A program made the position numbers and the translations under genes. A DNA stretch of 64,000 bases from Bradyrhizobium sp. KBS0727 (GTDB lineage Bacteria; Pseudomonadota; Alphaproteobacteria; Rhizobiales; Xanthobacteraceae): contig NZ_CP042176.1 in assembly GCF_005937885.2 (NCBI RefSeq), positions 2,723,501 through 2,787,500 on the forward strand, given 5' to 3'. The notes beneath the pieces were generated by a model. It ran no database searches. It was not told where the DNA came from and saw only the letters and a program-made list of their open reading frames with translations. Shown in pieces: positions 43,674 through 52,338 of this stretch (its first letter is position 1; every line of letters begins with the position of its first letter).

Positions 43674-44039
43674 TCAGGAAGGGCTGGCGCCGGTTTGCCG
43701 GGTTCGGCGGAAGATCCAGTCCAGCGCTGCGGCAATCGCAAGCCCGACGCAGGCCGCCAGCGCATCGACAACAAAGTCTTCCACGCGGGCATGCCGTCCG
43801 GGCGCCCAGAATTGCAGGATCTCGATCAGGCCGGTGAGCCCGACGGCAACGACGGCCGTCAGCCACCGGTTGCTTGTGTAAGCGAGGCCGAAGGCAAGCC
43901 CGAGCAGCACGAAGGCCAGCGCATGCTCGCCGTCCTGTCCGAGGTTGGAATGGGGCCGGTACCCGGGTGGGCCAAGCGTCGCAAAGGCGACAGCGGCGGC
44001 AAGACACCAGGCGAACACCCTGAGAAGGATCGTGATCAT
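43674..44039 (-). CDS. VanZ family protein
   Basis: This is a 121-aa membrane protein of the VanZ-like family. It has about four hydrophobic helices with VFAWCLAAAVAFATLGPPGY and SNLGQDGEHALAFVLLGLAF. The motif GLIEILQFWAPGRHARVEDF (about 78-97) is the family core. The ATG at 44039 is preferred to GTG 44057, although no clear RBS is seen for either. VanZ relatives affect glycopeptide resistance in other bacteria; here the role is unknown. Confidence 0.8.
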   Translation of the reverse strand: MITILLRVFAWCLAAAVAFATLGPPGYRPHSNLGQDGEHALAFVLLGLAFGLAYTSNRWLTAVVAVGLTGLIEILQFWAPGRHARVEDFVVDALAACVGLAIAAALDWIFRRTRQTGASPS

Positions 44040-44141
44040 CGCGATCGGATAGCACACTTCGCGTGACGGATAATCCGCTCATGCGAGCCTGCAACACTGT
44101 GTGGTTAATTTGCCCGGAGCTTCGGCTGCTCAGAGCAAATT

Positions 44142-44768
44142 TTACAGCGGTTCCCGCACGCCCATGCCGTGCATGAAGCGCTCGCGGATCTGCACGGGAT
44201 CACGGCGGGTGGTTCCGGTGCCGGGCTTGTCGTCGATCCGGACGCCGATCAGGGTCGGGCCCGAGGCCGACATCGATTGCTCGATCAGGCGTTCGAAATC
44301 TTCCTCGTCCGCGGCCCAGGCGCTGTTGGTTAACCCGCTCGCGACCGCGATGGCGACGAGGTCAGCGACCGCGGCACCCGGCGTCGGTTGTGCGCCGGTG
44401 ATTTGGTAGATGCCGTTGTCCATCACCACCATGGTCAGGTTCTTCGGTTTAAGCGTCGCGATCGTCGACAGCGAGCCGAGCTGCATCAGGAGCGAGCCGT
44501 CGCCCTCGAGCGCGAACACACGGCGCTGCGGTTGCGCCAGCGCCACGCCGAGCGCGATCGGGAAGGCGAGGCCCATGCTGCCGAGCATGTAGAAATTCTG
44601 CGGCCGGTGACCGGCGGCCCAGAGGTCGAAATTGGTGTTGCCGATGCCGCCGATCACGGCTTCCTCGTTCTTCAGCTTCGCGACCAGCCGCGAGGTGAGA
44701 TCGAACCGGTTCATGACCTTGGTATTGCGGGCGGGATTGTCGGCGGCGGTGTTCATGAGATCGCTCAC
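44142..44768 (-). CDS. TPP-dependent decarboxylase, C-terminal (beta) subunit
   Basis: This 208-aa protein holds the TPP-binding pyrophosphate domain. GIGNTNFDLWAAGHRPQNFY and MLGSMGLAFPIALGVAL lead to the cofactor motif LEGDGSLLMQLGSLSTIA ... DNGIYQITGAQ. It is the match of the small subunits of sulfopyruvate or phosphonopyruvate decarboxylases. It overlaps the alpha subunit gene by 4 bp. The complex probably decarboxylates a 2-oxo acid. No sulfonate or phosphonate synthesis genes are visible nearby. Confidence 0.85.
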   Translation of the reverse strand: MSDLMNTAADNPARNTKVMNRFDLTSRLVAKLKNEEAVIGGIGNTNFDLWAAGHRPQNFYMLGSMGLAFPIALGVALAQPQRRVFALEGDGSLLMQLGSLSTIATLKPKNLTMVVMDNGIYQITGAQPTPGAAVADLVAIAVASGLTNSAWAADEEDFERLIEQSMSASGPTLIGVRIDDKPGTGTTRRDPVQIRERFMHGMGVREPL

Positions 44769-45334
44769 TTGTCGAAGACTTTGCCGCCGGTCAGGAGCGG
44801 CGAGAGGATCAGCGCCACCGGCGCCTGCGTGGTGAGGGCCTGCTTGATCGAGCGGTCGACGATGAACTCGAATTCGTCGAGCCGGGTGCAGGTGTGATGC
44901 TCCATCGCCAGGCTATCCAGCACCGGGCGCATGGTGCGGCACACCAGCGACTGGCCGTAGTTGAATTCGCCGAGCGTGCCGCGTTCGGACACGAACATGA
45001 TCAGCGGGATCTGGTAGGGGATCGCCAGCGACGCCAGGATATTGGCGAGCGTGGCAAAGCCGGAGGTCTGCATCAGCACCGCGCCGCGCATGCCGGCCAT
45101 CCAGGCGCCGGAGACGATGCCGACCGCTTCTTCCTCGCGGGCGGTGGGAAAGGTGGTGAAAAACGGATCGGCGTGAACGTTCTTGATCAGCGTGGTCAAC
45201 ACGCGATCGGGAACGTAGGGCACCAGCCTGATGTCGTTGCGTTTGAGCGCCTCCAGCACGATGCCGTGCCAGGTGGTTTCTTGCGCCTTTTCCTGCGCGC
45301 TCTGGGGCGACGTATGTGCCTCGGCAACCGCCAT
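44765..45334 (-). CDS. TPP-dependent decarboxylase, N-terminal (alpha) subunit
   Basis: This is a 189-aa subunit with the TPP-pyrimidine domain. The catalytic Glu lies in FTTFPTAREEEAVGIVSGAWMAG (about 63-82), and MQTSGFATLANILASLAIP follows. It pairs with the 44142 product. Sulfopyruvate decarboxylase subunits are the nearest recognised relatives. Only 4 bp overlap links the two genes. A clear promoter was not identified. Confidence 0.82.
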   Translation of the reverse strand: MAVAEAHTSPQSAQEKAQETTWHGIVLEALKRNDIRLVPYVPDRVLTTLIKNVHADPFFTTFPTAREEEAVGIVSGAWMAGMRGAVLMQTSGFATLANILASLAIPYQIPLIMFVSERGTLGEFNYGQSLVCRTMRPVLDSLAMEHHTCTRLDEFEFIVDRSIKQALTTQAPVALILSPLLTGGKVFDK

Positions 45335-45628
45335 CTCGGTCTCCCTTTACCCGCGACGATGTTTCGTTCGCGCATCGTTCGAGCGCCGAACTTGACGTTC
45401 GCGGCGGGATTGTCAACATGCTCTCGCGTTACCGTGATCTGCTGACTTGCCGATGCCGTCGGCATGCCACCATGTGAAACGAGAAGTAATGAACAACACG
45501 GGGAGGGCGCCATGGCCAGATGGTTCCGGACGGCTGCTTTGCCGTCGCTTTAGCCGACGCCGCAGCCGATCCCCGCCGCCACCCCCGCAAAACGCCGTGG
45601 TTTTCCGAACTGAAAGTTGCCAGCCAAA
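45335..45628. other. Non-coding gap between divergent genes
   Basis: This 294-bp gap separates divergent genes. No convincing small gene or strong operator was recognised. A GGGGAGGG motif near 45499-45507 precedes an ATG at 45512, but the frame is short and stops soon. Confidence 0.4.
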
Positions 45629-46678
45629 ATGACCGTCAACAACAAGCGCGTGTTCTACGTCAAATATCTCGCCCACCCGGTCTACGAGGAAATCATCAAG
45701 GCCCGTCCCGACGTCCGGCTGGACCGGCTCGAGAATGAGAGCCCCGATGCGGTCTCGGCGCCGATTTTGTCGGCGGCGCATGCCTATCAGATCGGGGCGG
45801 CGCGCGATGAGCTAGCGCCGCATTTCCACGTCCATCGGGATCTGCTGCAGCGGGCGCCCAACCTCCTGATCGTTTCCTCCAACGGCGCGGGCTTCGACCC
45901 CGTCGACGTCGACGCCTGCACGGCGGCGGGCGTGCTGGTCGTCAATCAATCCGGCGGCAACGCCAATTCAGTCGCCGAGCATGCGCTGGGCATGCTGCTG
46001 ACGCTGTCGAAGCGCATCCTCGAAGCCGACCGCGCGCTGCGGCGCGATGCCAATGTCAATCGCAATGCGCTGATGGGCAACGAAGCCAAGGGCAAGACCA
46101 TCGGCATCGTCGGGATCGGCAATGTCGGCCGCCGCATCGCCGAGCTCTGCAAGGGCCTCTTGCACATGAAGGTGATCGCCTACGACCCATTCCTGAGCGC
46201 CGAGGAAATCGCCGCACGGGGCGCGGAGAAGGTCGAACTCGACGACCTGATGCGTCGCTCGGATTTCGTGTCGATCTCGTGTCCGCTGAACAAGGACAAT
46301 CGCGGCATGATCGGCGCGCGCCAGTTCGCGCTGATGCAGCCGCATGCGTTCTTCATCACCACCGCGCGCGGCTTCATTCACGACGAGAAGGCGCTGTACG
46401 ACGCGCTGCGCGAAAAACGTATCGCCGGCGCCGGCCTCGACGTCTGGGACAAGGAGCCGCCGCCGCCGGAGCACCCGCTGCTGCAGTTCGACAACGTGCT
46501 GGCGAGCCCGCATACGGCAGGCGTCACCAAGGAAGCGCGCGAGAACATGGGCCGGATCGCGGCCGAGCAAATCCTCGATGCGCTCGACGGCAAGCGGCCG
46601 CCGCGCGTCATCAACCCCGAAGTATGGCCGGCTTACGCGAAGCGTTTCGAGCGGACCTTCGGGTTTGCGCCGAAATAG
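45629..46678 (+). CDS. D-isomer-specific 2-hydroxyacid dehydrogenase family protein
   Basis: This is a 349-aa NAD-dependent dehydrogenase. The cofactor loop is GIVGIGNVGRRIAELCKG (about 155-172). The catalytic Arg, Glu and His are in ARGFIH, GLDVWDKEPPPPEHPLL and SPHTAGVTKEA. The family interconverts 2-oxo acids and D-2-hydroxyacids. The ATG at 45629 lacks a strong RBS; a TTG at 45617 is possible. It is divergent from the TPP enzyme and 13 bp upstream of the hydrolase, so an operon with it is likely. Confidence 0.88.
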   Translation: MTVNNKRVFYVKYLAHPVYEEIIKARPDVRLDRLENESPDAVSAPILSAAHAYQIGAARDELAPHFHVHRDLLQRAPNLLIVSSNGAGFDPVDVDACTAAGVLVVNQSGGNANSVAEHALGMLLTLSKRILEADRALRRDANVNRNALMGNEAKGKTIGIVGIGNVGRRIAELCKGLLHMKVIAYDPFLSAEEIAARGAEKVELDDLMRRSDFVSISCPLNKDNRGMIGARQFALMQPHAFFITTARGFIHDEKALYDALREKRIAGAGLDVWDKEPPPPEHPLLQFDNVLASPHTAGVTKEARENMGRIAAEQILDALDGKRPPRVINPEVWPAYAKRFERTFGFAPK

Positions 46679-46691
46679 GGTCGTGGATGGC

Positions 46692-47552
46692 ATGGCCGAA
46701 CCAGAAGCCCGTTTCTACGAGTCCCAGGGACTGCGGCTGCATTATGCCGACTGGGGCAACGCGGCCGCGCCGCCGCTGCTCCTGATCCATGGCGGGCTCG
46801 ATCACTGCCGCAACTGGGATGCGATCGCGCGGGCATTGCAGCCGCATTTTCACATCGTGGCCCCGGATCTGCGCGGGCACGGCGATTCCGATTGGGCCAA
46901 GGGAAGCAGCTATGGTCTCGCCGACAATGTCGTCGACCTCACGCGCCTGATCGCCATCGCGGGGCTGAAGGACGCCGCCATCATCGGCCATTCGATGGGT
47001 GGCATGGTCGCGCAGGCCTATGCCGGAACGTTCCCCGAGCGGGTGTCGCGGCTGGCCGTGCTGGACGGCACCTTCCTGTCCTACGCCAGTCCCGCGCCGA
47101 TCGACGAACAGATGTCGCGCTGGATCAAGCAGCTCGAGCGGATCGGACAGCACGAACCCAGCGCCTTCAAGACGATCGACGAAGCGGCGCAGCGGCTTTC
47201 GGGGCGCAACAAGCGGCTGACGCCGGAGCAGGCGCTGCATCTGGCACGCCACGGCGTCCGGCAGCACGCCAATGGTCTCTATCGCTGGAAGTTCGATCAT
47301 TACCAGCGGGCGAGGGCGCCGTATCGATTGTCGCCGAACGACTATATCGGCCTGTGGTCGCGCATCGCTTGTCCGACCCTACTGATGTGGGGCAGCGAAA
47401 GTTTCCTGGCCGATCCGGAGGCCGCCGGCCTGCTGGCGCATTTCAAGCAGGCCGAGATGCTGAAGATCGCGGGCGCCGGGCACTGGCTCCATCACGACCG
47501 GCTCGATGAAGTGCTGGCGGCGCTGCGGCGGTTTCTCGGCGTGCCGGCCTGA
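46692..47552 (+). CDS. Alpha/beta hydrolase
   Basis: This is a 286-aa alpha/beta hydrolase. The oxyanion segment is LLIHGGLDHCRNWD, and the nucleophile elbow is GHSMGGMVAQ with Ser101. The acid and His are in SESFLADPEAAG-like sequence and GAGHWLHHDRLDE. It follows the dehydrogenase by 13 bp on the same strand and is convergent with the MBL gene. The family includes esterases, lactonases and C-C hydrolases; the substrate is unknown. Confidence 0.88.
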   Translation: MAEPEARFYESQGLRLHYADWGNAAAPPLLLIHGGLDHCRNWDAIARALQPHFHIVAPDLRGHGDSDWAKGSSYGLADNVVDLTRLIAIAGLKDAAIIGHSMGGMVAQAYAGTFPERVSRLAVLDGTFLSYASPAPIDEQMSRWIKQLERIGQHEPSAFKTIDEAAQRLSGRNKRLTPEQALHLARHGVRQHANGLYRWKFDHYQRARAPYRLSPNDYIGLWSRIACPTLLMWGSESFLADPEAAGLLAHFKQAEMLKIAGAGHWLHHDRLDEVLAALRRFLGVPA

Positions 47553-47561
47553 GCAGAGTGC

Positions 47562-48452
47562 TTACAGAAACGCGAACCTGAAGGCCGATCCGTTCGAGAT
47601 CACCCGGCCCGCCGTCGGCGCCGGAAAATGCGCCGGCAGCAGGATGCTCGGCGTATCCGCCAGTTGTTCGAGCAATTTGACGCGCGTGTTCCGCGCCATC
47701 TCAAGGTCGAAATCGGCGGCGTTCGAGAGCCAGGGCGCCGCGCACTGGATCGGATGGTGGATCACGTCGCCGGACACGACGGCATGATCGTGGCCGCCGC
47801 GGAGGTCGATCATCATGTTGCCGATGGTGTGGCCGGGCGCCGGAACGAAACGGAAGGTGGCCTCGTGGTCGTCGAACACGCAGTGGTCGCTGTCGACAAA
47901 TTCGGCCTGTCCGGCGGCGACGACGGGCAGCACCGAGTCCTCGAACGAGCCGCGATTGACCGCGCGTCCGGGATTCTTCCGGTGATGCCGGTCCCAATGG
48001 TCGTATTCCGTCCGTCCCATCAGGTAGCGCGCCTTGGGGAAGGTCGGGACCCAGCGTCCGTCGACCAGCCGCGTGTTCCAGCCGACGTGATCGACATGCA
48101 GATGGGTGCACATCACGAAATCGACGTCCTCGGGGCGCACGCCGAGCGCTGCCATGTTCTCGATATAGGGCTGGTTGAGCCGATGCCAGAAGGGCAGGCC
48201 CGGGCGCTCCTTGTGATTGCCGCAGCAGGTATCGACGATGGCGGTCCAGCGCGGCGTGCGCACCACATAGGAATGGTGGCTGAGAATGAAGCGGCCGGTC
48301 TCCGGCTCGATATAACGATGATCGAGCCAGTCGCGATTGGCCGCGATCACCTCGTCGGTGACATTGGCAAATAGGAACTCCTTGTCGAGCGGCAGGGCTG
48401 GTATTTCGACCAGTCGGTCGATCCGCATGTCACCGATGGTGAGTTGTCGCAT
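47562..48452 (-). CDS. MBL fold metallo-hydrolase
   Basis: This is a 296-aa metallo-beta-lactamase-fold hydrolase. The metal motif is H117-x-H119-x-D121-H122 (CTHLHVDHVGWN). Later ligands are in VPAPGHTIGN and VVSGDVIHHPIQC. It is close to lactonase-type members. It is 18 bp downstream of the binding protein gene on the same strand, so the two form a TetR-linked unit. Confidence 0.86.
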   Translation of the reverse strand: MRQLTIGDMRIDRLVEIPALPLDKEFLFANVTDEVIAANRDWLDHRYIEPETGRFILSHHSYVVRTPRWTAIVDTCCGNHKERPGLPFWHRLNQPYIENMAALGVRPEDVDFVMCTHLHVDHVGWNTRLVDGRWVPTFPKARYLMGRTEYDHWDRHHRKNPGRAVNRGSFEDSVLPVVAAGQAEFVDSDHCVFDDHEATFRFVPAPGHTIGNMMIDLRGGHDHAVVSGDVIHHPIQCAAPWLSNAADFDLEMARNTRVKLLEQLADTPSILLPAHFPAPTAGRVISNGSAFRFAFL

Positions 48453-48470
48453 TGGACTGTCTTCCGCTGA

Positions 48471-49685
48471 TCAGTTCCGCAGCAACTCGCCGAAGCCGAC
48501 CCAGCGCGTCCCGTCGAAGCGGATCAGTTGCAGGACGGTCATCGGCGTATAGCGGTCCGGCGAGTTGTTCACCGCGGTACCGTTGATGAGCATCGGCAGG
48601 CGAAGGTCCTTCAAGCTGGTCGCCTGCTTCATGACATTGGCACGCGTAAGATCATTGCCGGCAGCCTTCAGCGTCGCGACCAGTGTCTGCGCGATGGTGT
48701 AACCGTAGACGTTGAGCCAGTCGGTCTTGTTGGCGTCCGGCAGGTACGTGTCCATGAAGGCCAGCCATTCCCTGTAGCCGGCATCGTCCTTCAGGCCGGG
48801 ATCGGTGCCGTCCTTCAGATATTGGCTGGAGATCACGCCGGTCGAATTGTCGCGGCCGGCGGGCTCCAGCACGCCGCTGATCGAGGCCGAGACGTTCGAG
48901 ATGATCGTGACCGGCTTCCAGCCGATTTCGCCGATCTTGCGGATCGCCTGCGCCGCAAATTTCGGCGTCGCCGCCACCAGCACGACATCGGCGCCGCTGC
49001 TCTTGAGCGTCAGGATCTGGGTATCGACGGTCGGTGACGTGGTCTCATAAGGCGCCCTGGCAACGATCTGCTCGCCGCCGCCCAGGCCCTCTTCGAGGGC
49101 TTTCAGATAGTCCTTGCCAAGGTCGTCGTTCTGATAGAGCACCGCGACCTTCGCGTTCGGATGGCTGGCCTTGATGTATTTGGCATAGGCCAGCGCCTCG
49201 TCGCGATAGGTCGGCTGCCAGCCCACGGTCCATGGAAAATTCTTCGGATCGTCCCACTTGGCGCCGCCGGAGCCGAGGAAAAGCTGCGGCACCTTGCGGT
49301 CGTTGAGGTATTTGTGCACGGCGCTGTTGGTCGGCGTTCCGACCCCGCCAAAGATCAGCAGCACCTCGTCGCTCTCGACCAGGCGTCGGGTCTGTTCGAC
49401 GGTCTTGGGCGGGCTGTAGGCATCGTCGGCGATGATCATTTGGATCTGCCGCCCGTTGACGCCGCCCTCCGCATTGACCTTCCTGAAATAGGCTTCGGCG
49501 GATTTGGCGATCTGCGCAAAGGCGGAAACCGGGCCGCTCAGCGGCGCCGTGGTTCCGATCTTGATGGTCTTGTCGTCGGCGCCGGGATCGTATTTCGCCG
49601 GCGTCTGCGCTTGCGCAGAAATGGCGGCGAGCATCGACAGCGCGACGCCAAGGGCGGGTAGCTGGATTCCGGGAAATCGGCGCAT
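48471..49685 (-). CDS. ABC transporter substrate-binding protein
   Basis: This is a 404-aa periplasmic type I binding protein. The signal peptide (MRRFPGIQLPALGVALSML, ending AQAQ) precedes IKIGTTAPLSGPVSAFAQIA and YFRKVNAEGGVNGRQIQMII. It belongs to the LivK-like group. The ATG at 49685 is chosen for GGGAGAAG 6 nt upstream; the longer frame runs through the operators. No permease or ATPase genes are adjacent, so it must use components from elsewhere. It is divergent from the TetR gene. Confidence 0.9.
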   Translation of the reverse strand: MRRFPGIQLPALGVALSMLAAISAQAQTPAKYDPGADDKTIKIGTTAPLSGPVSAFAQIAKSAEAYFRKVNAEGGVNGRQIQMIIADDAYSPPKTVEQTRRLVESDEVLLIFGGVGTPTNSAVHKYLNDRKVPQLFLGSGGAKWDDPKNFPWTVGWQPTYRDEALAYAKYIKASHPNAKVAVLYQNDDLGKDYLKALEEGLGGGEQIVARAPYETTSPTVDTQILTLKSSGADVVLVAATPKFAAQAIRKIGEIGWKPVTIISNVSASISGVLEPAGRDNSTGVISSQYLKDGTDPGLKDDAGYREWLAFMDTYLPDANKTDWLNVYGYTIAQTLVATLKAAGNDLTRANVMKQATSLKDLRLPMLINGTAVNNSPDRYTPMTVLQLIRFDGTRWVGFGELLRN

Positions 49686-49744
49686 CGGTACTTCTCCCTG
49701 TTGTTCCGCCTCTTCGGGCGGCTCCAAATCGTTGACGAGTACGA

Positions 49745-49760
49745 ACGAACGATCGTTCGT
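49745..49760. promoter_or_regulatory. Perfect palindromic operator ACGAACGATCGTTCGT
   Basis: This 16-bp dyad lies between the divergent SBP and TetR genes. Its size and form fit a TetR dimer. It lies 26 bp from the centre of the next palindrome. Confidence 0.7.
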
Positions 49761-49839
49761 CTGTTGACTATCGAACGAGCGTTCGTTAGTCAACAGATCG
49801 TTCGTCTGTTGACTATCGAACGAGCGTTCGTTAGTCAAC
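49751..49839. repeat. 45-bp tandem repeat containing TetR operators
   Basis: Two copies of a 44-bp unit (49751-49794 and 49796-49839) repeat perfectly at a period of 45. Each starts GATCGTTCGTCTG, includes TTGACTATCGAACG and AGCGTTCGTTAGTCAAC, and carries the dyad CGAACGAGCGTTCG (49772-49785 and 49817-49830). TTGACT and its complement lie symmetrically at the ends, suitable for -35 hexamers in both directions. Confidence 0.85.
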
Positions 49840-49843
49840 GTGC

Positions 49844-50572
49844 ATGATCGCACCCGCTTCCAGCACGGCCGAGCCGGCGGCGCCCTCGACCCGCGAGCGC
49901 ATTCTCGCCGAGGCGCTGAATCTGTTTGCCGAGAGTGGTTACGGCGGCGCCTCGATGCGCGAACTGGCGCGCCGGGTCGGTGTCCGCGAGAGCAGCCTCT
50001 ACAACCATTTTCCGGGCAAGGCCGCGATCCTGGAGGCGATCGTCAGCGAGCACGGGCCGGCCAGTTCGGCGAGTCGGCTCGAGGCGCCGCGCTATCGGCA
50101 GCTTCGGCAACAGCCGGCCGCGTTCTGCCGGCAGTTTGCGCTCGACCTCGTCGCGCAATGGTCGGACCCGCGCGAGCACCAGTTCCAGAAGGTCATCACG
50201 GCCGAACGCAACCGCGTGCCGGGCATTCGCGCAAAATTCGCCGACCAGTTCTATTCGCGCGAACAGCGCCTGATGACGGACTATTTTCGCGGTTTTGCGC
50301 TCGCCGGCCTGATCTCGACCACGGATCCGCGCGAGATGGCGCGGCTGTTTGCGGCCGGTCTGATCTTCATTCGCCTCGAACACTTTGTGATGGGCGCGCA
50401 GCCGTCGGCCCATGGCAAGGTGATGGAGGCCGTCGATCATTTCCTCGCATTTTTCCTGTCCTTGCTCGCGGTCAGGGATATCGACGGGGTCGCCGCGGCA
50501 AAGCCGGGCAACGCAAAAACCAAACCAAGAAAAGCCAAGGGAGAGACGCGTGGCAAGGATACCCCTGATTGA
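49844..50572 (+). CDS. TetR/AcrR family transcriptional regulator
   Basis: This is a 242-aa TetR-type regulator. The DNA-binding domain (about residues 17-62) reads RERILAEALNLFAESGYGGA, then SMRELARRVGVRESSLYNHF. The C-terminal domain is helical, with a Lys-rich tail. The ATG at 49844 lies 4 bp after the operator repeat, leaving no room for an RBS, so a leaderless message or a downstream start is possible. It overlaps the next gene by 23 bp. It should repress itself and the divergent SBP gene. Confidence 0.9.
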   Translation: MIAPASSTAEPAAPSTRERILAEALNLFAESGYGGASMRELARRVGVRESSLYNHFPGKAAILEAIVSEHGPASSASRLEAPRYRQLRQQPAAFCRQFALDLVAQWSDPREHQFQKVITAERNRVPGIRAKFADQFYSREQRLMTDYFRGFALAGLISTTDPREMARLFAAGLIFIRLEHFVMGAQPSAHGKVMEAVDHFLAFFLSLLAVRDIDGVAAAKPGNAKTKPRKAKGETRGKDTPD

Positions 50573-51113
50573 CCCGGAGCAGACCACCGGAGACATCCGC
50601 GCTTCCTTTGACAGGATGCCGGTCAAACTGAACATCTTTCGCATGATGGCGCATGCCGAAGCCAACATGATCCCGGCGATGCGGCTCGGCAATTCGATCT
50701 TGCATCGCCAGAAGCTAAGCGCTGTCAACCGCGAATTGCTGATCCTGCAGGCAGCCCAGCTGGAAGGCGGCGCCTATGAGTGGCGTCAGCACGTCCCGAT
50801 CGCGCTCGGCGTCGGCGTGACGCAGGCCCAGGTCGACGCGCTGGCGCAGAATAACTACGAGAACCGCGCGTTCAATGCGGCCGAGCGGGCGCTGCTGTCG
50901 TTCGGGCGCGAAGTGATCGAGAACGTTCGCGTTCCCGCCGAGATCTTTGCGCCGATGCGCCAGCATTTCAGCGATCAGGAAATCGTCGAATCGATTGTCG
51001 CGATCGGATTTTACATGATGATGGCGCGACTGACGGAAGCAACCGAGACCGATCTCGATCCGTCGGCCGGCATGACCGTGTTCAACGTCGGCAAGAAGCC
51101 GGCAACCGCGTAA
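50550..51113 (+). CDS. Carboxymuconolactone decarboxylase family protein
   Basis: This is a 187-aa all-helical CMD/AhpD-fold protein. FRMMAHAEANMIPAMRLGNSIL, LSAVNRELLILQAAQLEGG and YEWRQHVPIALGVGVT are the family core. The usual CxxC of AhpD is absent, so peroxidase chemistry is unlikely. The GTG start at 50550 overlaps the TetR gene, so translation is coupled. It probably acts on a ring-cleavage or lactone product. Confidence 0.85.
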   Translation: MARIPLIDPEQTTGDIRASFDRMPVKLNIFRMMAHAEANMIPAMRLGNSILHRQKLSAVNRELLILQAAQLEGGAYEWRQHVPIALGVGVTQAQVDALAQNNYENRAFNAAERALLSFGREVIENVRVPAEIFAPMRQHFSDQEIVESIVAIGFYMMMARLTEATETDLDPSAGMTVFNVGKKPATA

Positions 51114-51167
51114 GCCGCCTTGCTCATTCTGCGCGAGCCGCGCCCAACCCGACACGAGGTGAAAAAA

Positions 51168-52004
51168 ATGTCAGACAAGATACGGTACGTCCGCGAGCTG
51201 AGCGCGGAATCCAAAGGCGAGGCGCCGGGCCGCGGCAGGCTTCAGGGCCGCCGCATTCTGGTGGTCGGCGGCGGGCAGCGAACTTTCGACGCCGAGACCG
51301 ATCCGGTTGGAAACGGCCGGGCAATGTCGCTGGTGTTCGCCAGGGAAGGGGCCCATGTCGCGGTGGCCGACATGAACCGCGCCAGCGCCGACGACACCGT
51401 CGGGCGCATCGCGCGTGAAGGCGGCCGCGCCTTTTCCATCGAGGCCAACATCGCCGGCGAAGCCGATGTGAACCGGATGATCGAAGAGGCAATCGATGGC
51501 CTCGGCGGCCTCGACGGCATGGTGCTCAATGTCGGCATCGGGATCGGCGCGCTCGGCATCGACGGCGTCGACCTCGGGGAATGGAACGACACCTTCGCGG
51601 TCAATCTCACCGGGCCGATGCTCTGCTGCCGCAAGGCGCTGCGGCACCTCGACCCGGGTTCGTCGATCGTGTTCATCTCGTCGATCGCCGGCCTTCGCTC
51701 CGGCTCGCGGCTGGTCGCCTACGATACGTCGAAGGCGGCGCTAGGCGGCCTGATGCGCAATGTCGCCAAGGAAGGCGCCCGGCGCGGTATCCGCGCCAAT
51801 ATCGTTTGCCCGGGCCTGGTCGATACGCCGCTGGGCCGTCACACCAGCGCCGGCCGGCCGTCGCGTAGCGCATCGGGGGCGCCGTTCGGGCGGATGGCGA
51901 CGGGATGGGAGATCGCCTACGCCGTGCTGTTTTTCATGTCCGACGACAGCGTTTACGTCAACGCGCAGACGCTGGCGGTCGACAGCGGAATCACGGGTCT
52001 ATAG
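51168..52004 (+). CDS. SDR family oxidoreductase with atypical cofactor loop
   Basis: This is a 278-aa short-chain dehydrogenase. The first turn is VVGGGQRTFDAETDPVGNGR rather than TGxxxGIG, so a longer, altered glycine loop is present. The rest is classical: VLNVGIGIGALG, the SIAGLRSG Ser region and Tyr-x3-Lys in YDTSKAALGG. The ATG at 51168 is preferred because GAGGTG lies 7 nt upstream. It follows the CMD gene by 54 bp. NAD(P) binding by the modified loop is uncertain. Confidence 0.82.
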   Translation: MSDKIRYVRELSAESKGEAPGRGRLQGRRILVVGGGQRTFDAETDPVGNGRAMSLVFAREGAHVAVADMNRASADDTVGRIAREGGRAFSIEANIAGEADVNRMIEEAIDGLGGLDGMVLNVGIGIGALGIDGVDLGEWNDTFAVNLTGPMLCCRKALRHLDPGSSIVFISSIAGLRSGSRLVAYDTSKAALGGLMRNVAKEGARRGIRANIVCPGLVDTPLGRHTSAGRPSRSASGAPFGRMATGWEIAYAVLFFMSDDSVYVNAQTLAVDSGITGL

Positions 52005-52338
52005 GCCGGAAACCGGGGAGAAAATTTCCTCCGCCGTCGGGTCCATTGTAGCAATAAACCCACTGCCCACGGGGACCCGGACGAAGCGCTCATTGCTATT
52101 TTCGCTGACATCTCGACTAGTTGGCCGCGCAAGCCCATTTTCCGTAGTGCGCCTATCGCTGGAACCTTGTTCCACCGGCGCAGATGGAAGATGTGAGATG
52201 CAACAGCTTCGTTCATTGCTGCGCGGCGCGCCCTCCCGGATCGGGCGTCGGCTGTCCCAGATCGTCGCTATCGCCGCCGCCAGCCTGCCGGCCGCGGGCG
52301 CGTAAGCGATCTGATATCCAGAGTTCACATCGCAGCGA
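52005..52338. other. Non-coding gap between the SDR and cobF
   Basis: This is a 334-bp gap between convergent genes. A 35-codon frame (52198-52305, MQQLRSLLRGAPSRIGRR...) exists, but it lacks a strong RBS and recognisable family. No terminator with a T tract was identified. Confidence 0.35.

Noticed and set aside
49745..49839. CRISPR-like array
   Set aside because: There are only two adjacent copies with no spacers; the internal dyads are operators of the TetR type.
52198..52305. 35-codon frame in the SDR-cobF gap
   Set aside because: No family, weak RBS and no promoter; kept only as a remark under the gap.
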